A stretch of DNA of 64,000 nucleotides from Akkermansiaceae bacterium UBA956. GTDB taxonomy: Bacteria > Verrucomicrobiota > Verrucomicrobiia > Verrucomicrobiales > Akkermansiaceae. Position 1 is the stretch's first letter. Each line of letters opens with the position of its first letter. Shown piece after piece: positions 33,501 to 40,953 of the stretch. Location: NCBI GenBank assembly GCA_002293145.1, contig DBCO01000004.1:12113-76112 (forward strand), given 5' to 3'. The position numbers and the translations under genes are program-made. The notes beneath the pieces are model-generated. The model saw only the letters and a list, made by a program, of their open reading frames with translations, ran no database searches and was not told the origin of the DNA.

Positions 33501-34227
33501 CGAGGGAGGCTTTAATATCAATGCTACCAGTGAGGAAGCGTGGACGGCTGTGCTTTCGAGTTTACGAGGTGCAGATCCAGCATCGTCAACGAAGACTGCG
33601 ATGTCGCGCTTTCGCCACATTCTGACCTCGGCGCCGACGAACATGTCTGAAAATGATCCTTGGTCAGGCTTCCGCACCCTAACCGATGCCGAGGTGAAAA
33701 CATTGGCGAAAAACATCGTCGTCGAGGTTCGGCTGCGTGGCCCATTTCTCTCGTTAGGCGAATTTGTCAATCGTCAGATCAATCGTGATCGCAGCCTGGG
33801 TTCAAGTGGAGCCCTTCAGGCTGCCATAGACAAGAGTGGTCTGAACAAAAAATTCACTTACGCTCCCATCGATACCTCTGTATATCCTAACCGCGACGCC
33901 TTGCTGAATGCTAACACCGGCACGAACACCCCCGGTTGGCTTTCTCAGGCCGATTTGTTGCATGCCATGGCACCCTTTATCACAGCGCGTTCTGATACCT
34001 TTACGGTGCGCTCCCTCGGTGAGGCCAAGGATTCTCAGGGTAAGGTCATATCCACAGTTCGTTTGGAGGCCGTTGTCCAGCGCACTTCGAATTGGCTTGA
34101 ATCCATCGATGAAGCGGAATTACCGATCACTGATCTCAAATCGCGGATCAACCAGGTCTTCGGCCGTCGATTCATCGTTCTTTCCGTGCGTGAAATCCTC
34201 AGTGACAAGGAAGGCAATCCCGTCTAA
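30595..34227 (+). CDS. Verru_Chthon cassette protein A-like giant pilin-type protein
   Basis: 1210 aa. After a basic leader, HARRRRGFTLIITISLLVLLTIIAVGVLSLSAIELRRS (residues 27-64) is a type IV prepilin-like N-terminus with cleavage expected after Gly32 and a hydrophobic helix; the usual Glu5 is absent. The long remainder, rich in Ser, Thr and Asn, is extracytoplasmic, and the C-terminus (VRLEAVVQRTSNWLESIDEAELPITDL) is typical of TIGR02600. In Verrucomicrobium and Chthoniobacter protein A is followed by pilin-like proteins B, C and D; here none follows, and an unrelated secreted protein comes instead. The function of the family is unknown; an assembly or secretion role is inferred. Confidence 0.8.
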   Translation: MRNYRNTSRLFDNIFAASPHRLRHSHARRRRGFTLIITISLLVLLTIIAVGVLSLSAIELRRSSTLETRSVAMANARLGLMMALNRLQMEVGDDRRITADSSILTPAAAAGTAPTVNSSAVGVWNGWSPDLATRARSGTVTVDYRAPKSQTGFRAWLVSHPSELTPRNLSWRAQSTSGDLAELFKKQTSGFDLFAEKVPVPQKNRSGSFAWAVTQENTKARINIGANDAKRISRDDRMQAPARPNLSISALLKHPTSDGESNGKKWENRPSTILNLGQTLLDEQYSVTPSTVGSLALDYTTTAASLLTNSVKGGLKWDLTTGFDMTDSEFASTTWGSLKNPFRSTTAREYKGQKPLWFPLQLSAQTRVLMDFPPASVNHKFVVNGVPTFDTLRSYYRSYRHLYNSTQGGTTAFERPYSHIASDIVPGRPFGVKSHPSIAPVLDRINFILSIYAKPDGTLCILMSPIVTIWNPHNVDVETEGLVVYPWIDLAIFWNWNVKPANANAIAWNSSLSRFVGEGFEGHGRSSRPYFYLHLTQAGNAVASGTRTIAPTIKLAPGEVRVFGLADTSRRDLEFLGTASQRTWRMRPISSATDLSSTIKGGIVLNMTKSIGGTSNFNYKLQTGDLVNAARVEFDRSTYPYIVSMADSYQIKNSNVELMVEARSSFGSLPALPMERNLNFYAQVHSHRATGKGNDSFSYPPFRFEEIRENPKIIGSLLTYHRVALSSSMPLSDLMFTTNPRQPHINQYLSGTDAGGTKFQTAPHYESLLQGGTSLASLLMETTSNGQKAFYGPSHSASTGRSNLAFFEIPRSPTLSLGSFQHCDITATAFGTASQIANSWASPYMALNSVYKSVTSAPNGEAISPALSVYDHSYLANEALFDATFLSGVAPEFGSRKTAAGSPSVWDSSQVSESQNANAVLAEFFKDPVNNPLRNPRMMPYRAGLSDTQLSARLNGPEKSLRIAAHLLVEGGFNINATSEEAWTAVLSSLRGADPASSTKTAMSRFRHILTSAPTNMSENDPWSGFRTLTDAEVKTLAKNIVVEVRLRGPFLSLGEFVNRQINRDRSLGSSGALQAAIDKSGLNKKFTYAPIDTSVYPNRDALLNANTGTNTPGWLSQADLLHAMAPFITARSDTFTVRSLGEAKDSQGKVISTVRLEAVVQRTSNWLESIDEAELPITDLKSRINQVFGRRFIVLSVREILSDKEGNPV

Positions 34228-34250
34228 GATCACGCATCCACTTCCTAAAT

Positions 34251-34961
34251 ATGCATCGTTTTGTATCGCTGTTTTTTTTGCTGATTGCTATGTCGCTTCA
34301 TGCGGCACCGCCACGTGTGCTCGCCTGGGATGAGGAGATTGCTTCAAAAAAACTGGCCCTCGTTTCCTCTACTGCGCAGGTAGAAATTACCGGCATGCAC
34401 CCTGCGAAACGCACCTTTGCGCTGCGCCTCAAGGGCGCCGGGCCATACTTCGTTCGCGTAATCGATCAAGCACCTGCAGCTGATGGCAAGCCGATTCAGA
34501 TCCAAGTTCCGCTCACCGATGAGATGAAGCATCCGTTGATTTTGTTGATGCCCGATGCCAAGCATCCTACAGGTCTTCGTCCTCTGGTCATCAACGATGA
34601 CGTGAAAGGTTTTGCATGGGGTTCGTATCGATTTTTGAATGCCACCCCCAAGGACATCGTCGTGCAGATGGAGCGGAAGGCGGTGAAAGTGCCCGCTGGC
34701 TGGAAAGCCGTAGATCTGAATCTCGGTGGCGAGACGCGCGGCATTGGTGCACGCGTTGCGCTGGCGGAGTCAATCGAAAAGGTGCTCTATTCTGCGGTGT
34801 GGGAATACGATGCGAATGCGCGCACACTTTGCATTATTGTTCCGGGCACGGACCCACGGCTAGGGCCGATCGCCTTCAAGGCGGTGCCCGAGGATAAGAT
34901 CGGCTACGAGCTCGATACGAAAGAGGAAAAAAAAGCCAATGGAGCTGAGGCCGTGCCTTGA
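34251..34961 (+). CDS. Secreted protein following the Verru_Chthon A gene
   Basis: 236 aa with a signal peptide (residues 1-18, MHRFVSLFFLLIAMSLHAA). The family is not recognised. It looks beta-rich (YFVRVIDQ, GSYRFLNATPKDIVVQM, KVPAGWKAVDLN) and resembles small periplasmic proteins often found beside verrucomicrobial pilin-like cassettes. It starts 23 bases after the giant gene and ends 32 bases before the aminotransferase, so the three are likely co-transcribed. It may assist export or assembly of the giant protein; that is inference from position only. Confidence 0.65.
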   Translation: MHRFVSLFFLLIAMSLHAAPPRVLAWDEEIASKKLALVSSTAQVEITGMHPAKRTFALRLKGAGPYFVRVIDQAPAADGKPIQIQVPLTDEMKHPLILLMPDAKHPTGLRPLVINDDVKGFAWGSYRFLNATPKDIVVQMERKAVKVPAGWKAVDLNLGGETRGIGARVALAESIEKVLYSAVWEYDANARTLCIIVPGTDPRLGPIAFKAVPEDKIGYELDTKEEKKANGAEAVP

Positions 34962-34993
34962 GCTCTTTGGTGAATGCATTGACTCTGAGTCCC

Positions 34994-35788
34994 ATGATCT
35001 GGTGCAACGGAAATTTTTTGGATGATGGCAGTGGCTTGGTTGAGCTAACAGATCGTGGATTACTGCACGGGCTGGGCGCCTTCGAGACAATCCTTGCGGT
35101 GGATGGCGTGGTGCAGCATGAGTCAAGACATCGCGCTCGCTTGCAAGATGCCGTGGATCGATTGGGCTTGCCGGATCTTGCCGAACTTGATCTAAATCAC
35201 ATCGTTGCCAAGCTTTGTGAGCACAATCATTGTGTCAAAGGTAAGGCAAGGGCGCGTGTGACGCTCACGGCTGGCCATGGAGCGATGGATGCAATCACGA
35301 GTAGTGAGGATGGGAAAATTTTTGTGCAGGTGCAATCATATGTGCCATCGGCGGACCTACCTCATCTGATTACGTTGCCATGGCGGCGCAATGAGCAAAG
35401 CCCTCTCATAGGGCTCAAGTGCGCGAGCTATGCTGAAAATCTGTTAGCCTTACGCTATGCTCGTTCGCAAGGCGCGGACGAAGGCTTGTTTTTCAATACT
35501 CGTGATGAACTTTGCGAGGCCGGCATGGCCAATGTGTTTCTTAAGATTGAAGGTGAAATTTTTACCCCACCGCTCGCTTCAGGCTGCCTTCCTGGAGTCA
35601 TGCGCTCAGCAATCATTGATGTCGCACGTGAGCAGGGGAGAGTAATTCATGAAGCGGCCATTACCCGCGCTCAACTCGCTATGGCCGAACAAGTTTTCGT
35701 CAGTTCTGCTTTGCGCGGTATTGTTCCGGCGCAGAGCCTCGATCAACGGCTACTCTCGGGCCAGCCATTTCCCGTCATGATTCCTTGA
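34994..35788 (+). CDS. Class IV PLP aminotransferase (PabC/IlvE/Dat family)
   Basis: 264 aa from the ATG at 34994; a longer TTG reading overlaps the previous gene and adds no conserved residues. The fold type IV pattern is clear: MIWCNGNFLDD, RGLLHGLGAFETI, the PLP Lys in GLKCASYAENLLALRYA, and CEAGMANVFLKI followed by SGCLPGVMR. Members are 4-amino-4-deoxychorismate lyase (folate), branched-chain or D-amino acid aminotransferases. The short length favours PabC, but residues do not decide. No pabA or pabB adjoins it. Confidence 0.85.
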   Translation: MIWCNGNFLDDGSGLVELTDRGLLHGLGAFETILAVDGVVQHESRHRARLQDAVDRLGLPDLAELDLNHIVAKLCEHNHCVKGKARARVTLTAGHGAMDAITSSEDGKIFVQVQSYVPSADLPHLITLPWRRNEQSPLIGLKCASYAENLLALRYARSQGADEGLFFNTRDELCEAGMANVFLKIEGEIFTPPLASGCLPGVMRSAIIDVAREQGRVIHEAAITRAQLAMAEQVFVSSALRGIVPAQSLDQRLLSGQPFPVMIP

Positions 35789-35842
35789 TTGGAAAATGCA
35801 ATGTTCTTGAAACATACTGATGATGTTTGCTGTAATGACATC

Positions 35843-37225
35843 ATGAAAAAAATCTGCTCGTTGGGGCTGGGTTTGATGTCTTGGGTATGTCTGGCTGGAG
35901 CATCAGCGCGGGCAACGGTGGTGGGATTGGGTACCATTGAGCAGCCGGTGAATTTATGCGCCGCGGCAGATCCCTCGCGCATTCCCTTGGGGCCAGTGGT
36001 AATCGAGAGCAATTACGGCTACGGCACGCATGCCGTGATCGTCGAGCCGCGTCCTTGCCTGCGTGGTGCGATGACTTGGAAGGGTGGTCTGGAATTGAAT
36101 CAGAATCTGGCCAGTGCGTTTGGTATTTCGTTAGAAATTGAAGACGACACACAGATCCACGAAGGTATCGTGCGCCTAGTGCTCCGGAATCAAGCACGTC
36201 CTGCTTACAGTCCTTATCAGCGCCAGCAGGTAGTTGCTGCGACCTTGCATTGCCTACTCCGCAGCGTGCATGCTACGCCGAAGTCGCCTTTGCGGGTACA
36301 GATCGTATCGCAAAATGCGAGCGATCAAGATTGGATCAAAACATTTCCTGCCGAATATGTGAATCGTCCTGATCGGGAAGGGGACGTGATTGAGTTCACG
36401 GAGATACCGGGCACCAAGATTGAGGTGGATGTTTACGGCGTGGCGCATGTGGTTTTTCCTCAGGTGAAAATGGTGCCTTCTGTTACTCCGTTGAAGCCAA
36501 TCATGATTCCTGTTTCCTTGGCTGGTGGCGATGCCGATGATACTCGCATTGTGATCTTGCCGCAGTGGGTGGGGGATACGGTGATCTCACCGTTGGAGGT
36601 AATTGCGCAGCCCTATAGTTTGTGCTATGATCGTTTCAATTCTGCGGCTCCGACTTTAAATCAGGTAAATTTTCTGCAGCAGGGTCGCGAGCCACTGCAA
36701 TGGCGAATCCACGAGTCAGCTACGGTAACGCATCTCACTTGCTATTTTTCTGAGCAATCCCACGAGGTAATCAGCGCGGGGTTGTATGCGGCGATACTAT
36801 CAGCACAGCCCACTGAGGAGAAGCCGATGATTGTGACGATGTATTCGCTAGGAGATGCGAAAAAACTTTTCGCGCCTTTCCTGAAAGATGGTTCTTGGGT
36901 TCTGCATAAGGAGCGCGATCAAGAGTTCATCGAGACCATCTTTGTGATCGGAAAAAATGGAGTTTTGATGCGTGGTGTCTTGCCAGATATTTTGCTGGAA
37001 AAAACGGCAAGTGGATCCTACATGTTGACCTACACGGGTGACGAAAAAGCTTATGCAGAGCCAGCGCAAGAGGCAGAAATAATGGATTCTCCGCCACTAC
37101 CCAGTGAGTTTAAAAAAACTGACGAGCGTAATCCTCCATTCACGTCTGATGTGCCAATCTCGCCGTTTGATCAGAATCAACCAAATCCTTTGCTGGATAT
37201 CTTCCTCAAGCCAGTAATCGAATGA
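35843..37225 (+). CDS. Secreted protein of unknown function
   Basis: 460 aa. The ATG at 35843 starts a signal peptide (MKKICSLGLGLMSWVCLAGASARA). A TTG reading at 35789, right after the aminotransferase stop, would add 18 residues before it. No known domain is recognised. The mature part looks beta-rich and ends with a Pro/Asn-rich tail (SPFDQNQPNPLLD). It is the last gene of the run from 30595 and meets a convergent gene after 9 bases. Confidence 0.6.
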   Translation: MKKICSLGLGLMSWVCLAGASARATVVGLGTIEQPVNLCAAADPSRIPLGPVVIESNYGYGTHAVIVEPRPCLRGAMTWKGGLELNQNLASAFGISLEIEDDTQIHEGIVRLVLRNQARPAYSPYQRQQVVAATLHCLLRSVHATPKSPLRVQIVSQNASDQDWIKTFPAEYVNRPDREGDVIEFTEIPGTKIEVDVYGVAHVVFPQVKMVPSVTPLKPIMIPVSLAGGDADDTRIVILPQWVGDTVISPLEVIAQPYSLCYDRFNSAAPTLNQVNFLQQGREPLQWRIHESATVTHLTCYFSEQSHEVISAGLYAAILSAQPTEEKPMIVTMYSLGDAKKLFAPFLKDGSWVLHKERDQEFIETIFVIGKNGVLMRGVLPDILLEKTASGSYMLTYTGDEKAYAEPAQEAEIMDSPPLPSEFKKTDERNPPFTSDVPISPFDQNQPNPLLDIFLKPVIE

Positions 37226-37234
37226 GTAAGACGA

Positions 37235-38230
37235 TCAATTGCCGAGGCGCTGAATGTTGATCGATTCCATCATTCCCATGTTGGTGTTTACTCTGTCTTC
37301 CAGACTCTGACGATATTGTATGGTTTGCTCGGGTGTGAGATGCGGCGAGAGCAAGTTTACTTTAGAATTGACTTTGTTGGTCATCGACTCACGCATGAGC
37401 GTGGTCATCAACTCGGAGGAATTTTCCGAGTCAGAACTCTCAGTGATTTGTTTTTGGATTTCTGGGTCCGTCAATGCGTCGTGTATCCCGAAGTCATCTT
37501 GGCCGCCCATGCCCATGGAATCCATGATCACGTTATTGATGTCTGCACTGCTTTCTTTTTCCGTGAGTTTTCTCTCTTCCTCTTCCGCGAGAGTCTCATA
37601 GACAGCGCTGCGTTGTTCATCCGATAAAGAGACGGCCTCGGTAATTTGGCCGAGGCTTTTGAGGGTGTTCGAATCGATTTTGGATTTGCGTTCTGCGGCA
37701 CGCATTTCGGTAAATGCGGCTTTTTGCTCCTCAGTCATTTCCGCCATCAATAGCTCATCAATTTTCTTGGGATTGAGTAGGTTCTTGATTTCATCGCTGG
37801 ATTCGGTGTCGAAGTCACCATCCATATCCATGAATTTTGCCAAGCGCTCATCCAAGGCTTTGCGCATGGTTTCGATCTGTGCGGGACTGAGTTTGAGTTC
37901 GCGGGCGGCCTTTTCGAGCAGGCTCTGATGCTTTTTGCTCAGGATTGCTTTGATCATTTCTTTGCCATCGAGAGTCATGGCTTTGGCCTGTGCCTTTGAT
38001 TTTTCAGCATCGGCTTCGGCACCAGGTTTGCGCGCGCTGCGCGAAAGTTCGGCGTTTTGAGATTCTTTGCTGATGTTGTCGGCAGCCCCTAACATCTTCG
38101 CGGGGGATGATGTTTCGGTCACTTTTGAAGTGATTTCGGGTGCAGTGGGCTTGGCAGGCGCGCGCAGGATCCAGGCGCTGCCAAAGCCGAGACCGAGACA
38201 GATTAGAGCGAAGGGAAGTTTGAATTTCAT
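37235..38230 (-). CDS. Membrane-anchored periplasmic helical protein with LTxxQ-like segments
   Basis: 331 aa. An N-terminal anchor or uncleaved signal (MKFKLPFALICLGLGFGSAWIL) is followed by a long, charged, helical region rich in Glu, Lys and Met. Segments such as LKLSPAQIETMRKAL (about 110), AEMTEEQKAAFTEMR, VSLSDEQRSAVYETL and HLTPEQTIQYRQSLE echo the LTxxQ motif of Spy/CpxP-type periplasmic chaperones. A chaperone or envelope-stress role is inferred. It is monocistronic and convergent with 35843-37225. Confidence 0.65.
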   Translation of the reverse strand: MKFKLPFALICLGLGFGSAWILRAPAKPTAPEITSKVTETSSPAKMLGAADNISKESQNAELSRSARKPGAEADAEKSKAQAKAMTLDGKEMIKAILSKKHQSLLEKAARELKLSPAQIETMRKALDERLAKFMDMDGDFDTESSDEIKNLLNPKKIDELLMAEMTEEQKAAFTEMRAAERKSKIDSNTLKSLGQITEAVSLSDEQRSAVYETLAEEEERKLTEKESSADINNVIMDSMGMGGQDDFGIHDALTDPEIQKQITESSDSENSSELMTTLMRESMTNKVNSKVNLLSPHLTPEQTIQYRQSLEDRVNTNMGMMESINIQRLGN

Positions 38231-38397
38231 GTGTTCTAGTCGAACGGAGCATCCGATTGCTTTTGTTTAAAAAATTAGTTGACCAGTCTAAAGAAACGAT
38301 TCCTAAGCGCTGATTAGATTTCTTTCGGGTGACGCAATTTTCAGTAGTCAGACGCCGTATATTCCCTCATGCTTCGACTTCAATCTTGACACGATCT

Positions 38398-39450
38398 ATG
38401 GCACGACCAGTTACTTTATTCACCGGGCAGTGGGCTGATATTCCAATTGCAGAGCTTCTCCCACGCGTTAAACAAATGGGATATGATGGTGTGGAACTCG
38501 CCTGCTGGGGCGACCACTTTGATGTGCAGGCAGCATTGACGCAGCCAGGCTATGTCGAAGGACGTTGGGCATTGCTGCAACAGCATGATCTTGCTTGCTA
38601 TGCGATCTCAGCACACCTTGTTGGTCAGGCGATTTGTGATCCCATCGATGAACGCCATCAGTGCATTCTGCCGCCACACGTGTGGGGCGATGGTGAGGCG
38701 GAAGGAGTGCGCCAACGTGCTGCTGCGGAAATGGCAGACACCGGACGCGCCGCACGCAAGTTTTTCGATGCGGGAAAATCCTACATTGCCAGCAAACCCG
38801 CTGGCTCAGGAAAAACGGTGGTGAATGGCTTCACGGGCTCGAGCATTTGGGGTGCACTCTACGCCTTCCCTCCCACCAATCAAGCCTATCTGCAAAAAGG
38901 TTATGATGATTTCGCCAGACGCTTCGCGCCGATCTTGGATGTGTTTGAAAAAGAGGATGTCTATTTCGCTCTGGAAGTTCACCCAACGGAAATTGCTTTT
39001 GACATCGTATCTGCACAGCGTGCTCTCGATGCCGTAGGCAATCACAAGCGCTTCGGTTTCAACTACGATCCTTCCCACCTCGGCTACCAAGGTGTGGACT
39101 ACGTGAAATTCATCCGCACTTTTGCCGCACAAATTCACCACGCACACATGAAAGATGTGTGGTGGGGTCATGGCGATGGCAGCGTTGGTGTTTTCGGTGG
39201 TCACACGGATTTCTGTGATGCTCGTCGTTTCTGGGATTTCCGCAGCGTTGGCCGTGGCGATATTAATTTTGAAGACGTCATCGTGGCACTCAACGACATC
39301 GGTTACACCGGTCCGCTCAGTGTGGAATGGGAGGATGGCCGCATGGATCGTTTCCACGGTGCTACCGAGAGTGCCGCATACGTGCGCAAGCTGGATTTCC
39401 CCGTCAATCAAGTGGCCTTCGATGCCGCGTTTGATAAATCGAATCAATAA
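38398..39450 (+). CDS. Sugar phosphate isomerase/epimerase (xylose isomerase-like TIM barrel)
   Basis: 350 aa from the ATG at 38398. AP endonuclease 2 family barrel with the expected metal ligands: Glu in ALEVHPTEI, Asp and His in NYDPSHLGYQG, His in HHAHMKD and a final Glu in LSVEWED. Such enzymes act on inositol or keto-sugar intermediates. It is followed after 30 bases by an oxidoreductase, a pairing typical of sugar or inositol catabolic modules in this phylum. The exact substrate is not evident. Confidence 0.85.
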   Translation: MARPVTLFTGQWADIPIAELLPRVKQMGYDGVELACWGDHFDVQAALTQPGYVEGRWALLQQHDLACYAISAHLVGQAICDPIDERHQCILPPHVWGDGEAEGVRQRAAAEMADTGRAARKFFDAGKSYIASKPAGSGKTVVNGFTGSSIWGALYAFPPTNQAYLQKGYDDFARRFAPILDVFEKEDVYFALEVHPTEIAFDIVSAQRALDAVGNHKRFGFNYDPSHLGYQGVDYVKFIRTFAAQIHHAHMKDVWWGHGDGSVGVFGGHTDFCDARRFWDFRSVGRGDINFEDVIVALNDIGYTGPLSVEWEDGRMDRFHGATESAAYVRKLDFPVNQVAFDAAFDKSNQ

Positions 39451-39480
39451 GTTCACCCACGTCCCAACATACATTTTCAT

Positions 39481-40563
39481 ATGTCAATTAAAGTAGGAGT
39501 TATTGGAGCCGGCGGAATGTTGCAGTATCACGCAGCAGGTTTTCGTCAGGCTGGAGCCGAAATCGTAGCCGTAGCTGATGCAGCGCCAAATGCTGCTGCC
39601 CGTGCTGCGGAAAAATGGAACATTGCGAATGCCTACGATTCTGTAGAAGAGATGCTCGCTGAGTGCCAAGAGCTTGATGCTGTGAGCATCATCGTGCCGA
39701 ACAAATTTCACAAGCCACTCGCCATTCAGTGCTTGAATGCCGGCAAGCACGTATTCTCCGAGAAACCACCTGCCTTGAATGCGGCAGAGGTCGAAGAGAT
39801 GATCGTCGCCGCAAACAAGTCGGGTAAGAAATTGATGTTCAATTTTAACAACCGCGCTCGTCCTGAATCCCAAGCGATGATGAAATACATCGACGCGGGG
39901 GATTGCGGAAAAATCAACTCTGCGCAAGCCAAATGGATTCGCCGTACGGGCATTCCGGGCTTTGGTGGTTGGTTCACCACTAAGGAGCTCTCCGGCGGTG
40001 GTCCCTTGATCGATCTTCTGCACATGGTGGACCTAGCGATGTATTTCATGGGCTATCCTGAGCCAGCACACGTCTTGGGCCAGACCTTCAACGATCTCAT
40101 CGAGGACAAAAACTTCAAAGGTCCGTGGGGCATTCCTGACCGTGTGGGTGGTATCACCGATGTGGAAAACGCTGCTCATGGTTTCGTGACCTTCAAGTCG
40201 GGTCAAGTGTTGAGCCTACAAGTTTCGTGGGCCGAAATGATCAAGCGTGAGGAAGTTAGCGTGGTATTCCAAGGCACGAAAGCCGGTGGCAAGGTCGAGC
40301 GACTTTTTGGTCGCGATGGTCTTGATGAGACCGCCATTGATACCTGTGAGCTTTACGTGCAAGAAAATGGCAACAGCGTGAACCGCAGCATTGTCACGCC
40401 CGCCTGTGAAGACATGGGTCGCAGCCTCAGCGCCGCGAATTTCATCGAAGCCATCGAGGGCAAAGCGGCGCCGCTCAATACTCCTGAGCAAGCGCTGCGC
40501 TTGATGCAAGTCATCGATGCGATCTACGCCTCCGCCCAATCCGGTAAGCCGGTGAGCATTTGA
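39481..40563 (+). CDS. Gfo/Idh/MocA-family oxidoreductase
   Basis: 360 aa. An N-terminal Rossmann fold (GVIGAGGMLQYH) and the EKP motif (FSEKPPALN) with catalytic Lys are followed by the alpha/beta C-terminal domain (GGGPLIDLLHMVD, catalytic-type Asp/His). It is NAD(P)-dependent and acts on a sugar or cyclitol. With the upstream isomerase it likely forms a two-gene operon closed by a strong terminator. No signal peptide, so cytoplasmic. Confidence 0.9.
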   Translation: MSIKVGVIGAGGMLQYHAAGFRQAGAEIVAVADAAPNAAARAAEKWNIANAYDSVEEMLAECQELDAVSIIVPNKFHKPLAIQCLNAGKHVFSEKPPALNAAEVEEMIVAANKSGKKLMFNFNNRARPESQAMMKYIDAGDCGKINSAQAKWIRRTGIPGFGGWFTTKELSGGGPLIDLLHMVDLAMYFMGYPEPAHVLGQTFNDLIEDKNFKGPWGIPDRVGGITDVENAAHGFVTFKSGQVLSLQVSWAEMIKREEVSVVFQGTKAGGKVERLFGRDGLDETAIDTCELYVQENGNSVNRSIVTPACEDMGRSLSAANFIEAIEGKAAPLNTPEQALRLMQVIDAIYASAQSGKPVSI

Positions 40564-40589
40564 TGCGGATCAAGTCACCGCATTATCGA

Positions 40590-40620
40590 AAAAGCACAAC
40601 CCATGTAGTTGTGCTTTTTT
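40590..40620 (+). terminator. Intrinsic terminator after the oxidoreductase gene
   Basis: AAAAGCACAAC (40590-40600) pairs with GTTGTGCTTTT (40608-40618) around a 7-base loop, followed by T residues. The stem resembles the terminator at 4165-4195. Confidence 0.9.
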
Positions 40621-40645
40621 TGTTCGAAAATGCTGGATTGCGAAA

Positions 40646-40939
40646 TCACTTTTTCCAGACTTCGATGCGGTAGCTCTGCGGTGCTTTGACTTCTCCGCGG
40701 TCATCGTAGATGTGCAGCACGATTTTTACGACCGTGATTTTTTTGTCCCACTCAAGCTCTAACCAATCGGTCGGATTGGGTGAGGAGTAAGACGTCCAAC
40801 GGTTGGCGGGAGTTGCCTCGAAGTAGATTTTGCCATCAATGGCGCTGGGTGGAACGCCACCGTATGGATCAGAGTGGGATGCGGAGACTACGGGGAAACC
40901 TGTGGCCCGGCGATGATCGCTGCGGGCTCGGGCTGCCAT
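40646..40939 (-). CDS. Discoidin (F5/8 C)-like domain, probable remnant of a larger glycosidase
   Basis: 97 aa reading PVVSASHSDPYGGVPPSAIDGKIYF, NRWTSYSSPNPTDWLELEW and VVKIVLHIYDDRGEVKAPQSYRIEVW. This is a galactose-binding-like jellyroll that normally ends much larger secreted glycosidases. It begins 14 bases after the heme protein's stop and lacks a signal peptide, so it is either the relic of a lost gene or an accessory piece expressed by read-through. The stop at 40646 is the natural domain end. Confidence 0.5.
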   Translation of the reverse strand: MAARARSDHRRATGFPVVSASHSDPYGGVPPSAIDGKIYFEATPANRWTSYSSPNPTDWLELEWDKKITVVKIVLHIYDDRGEVKAPQSYRIEVWKK

Positions 40940-40953
40940 ACGTGTGTGCTCAA

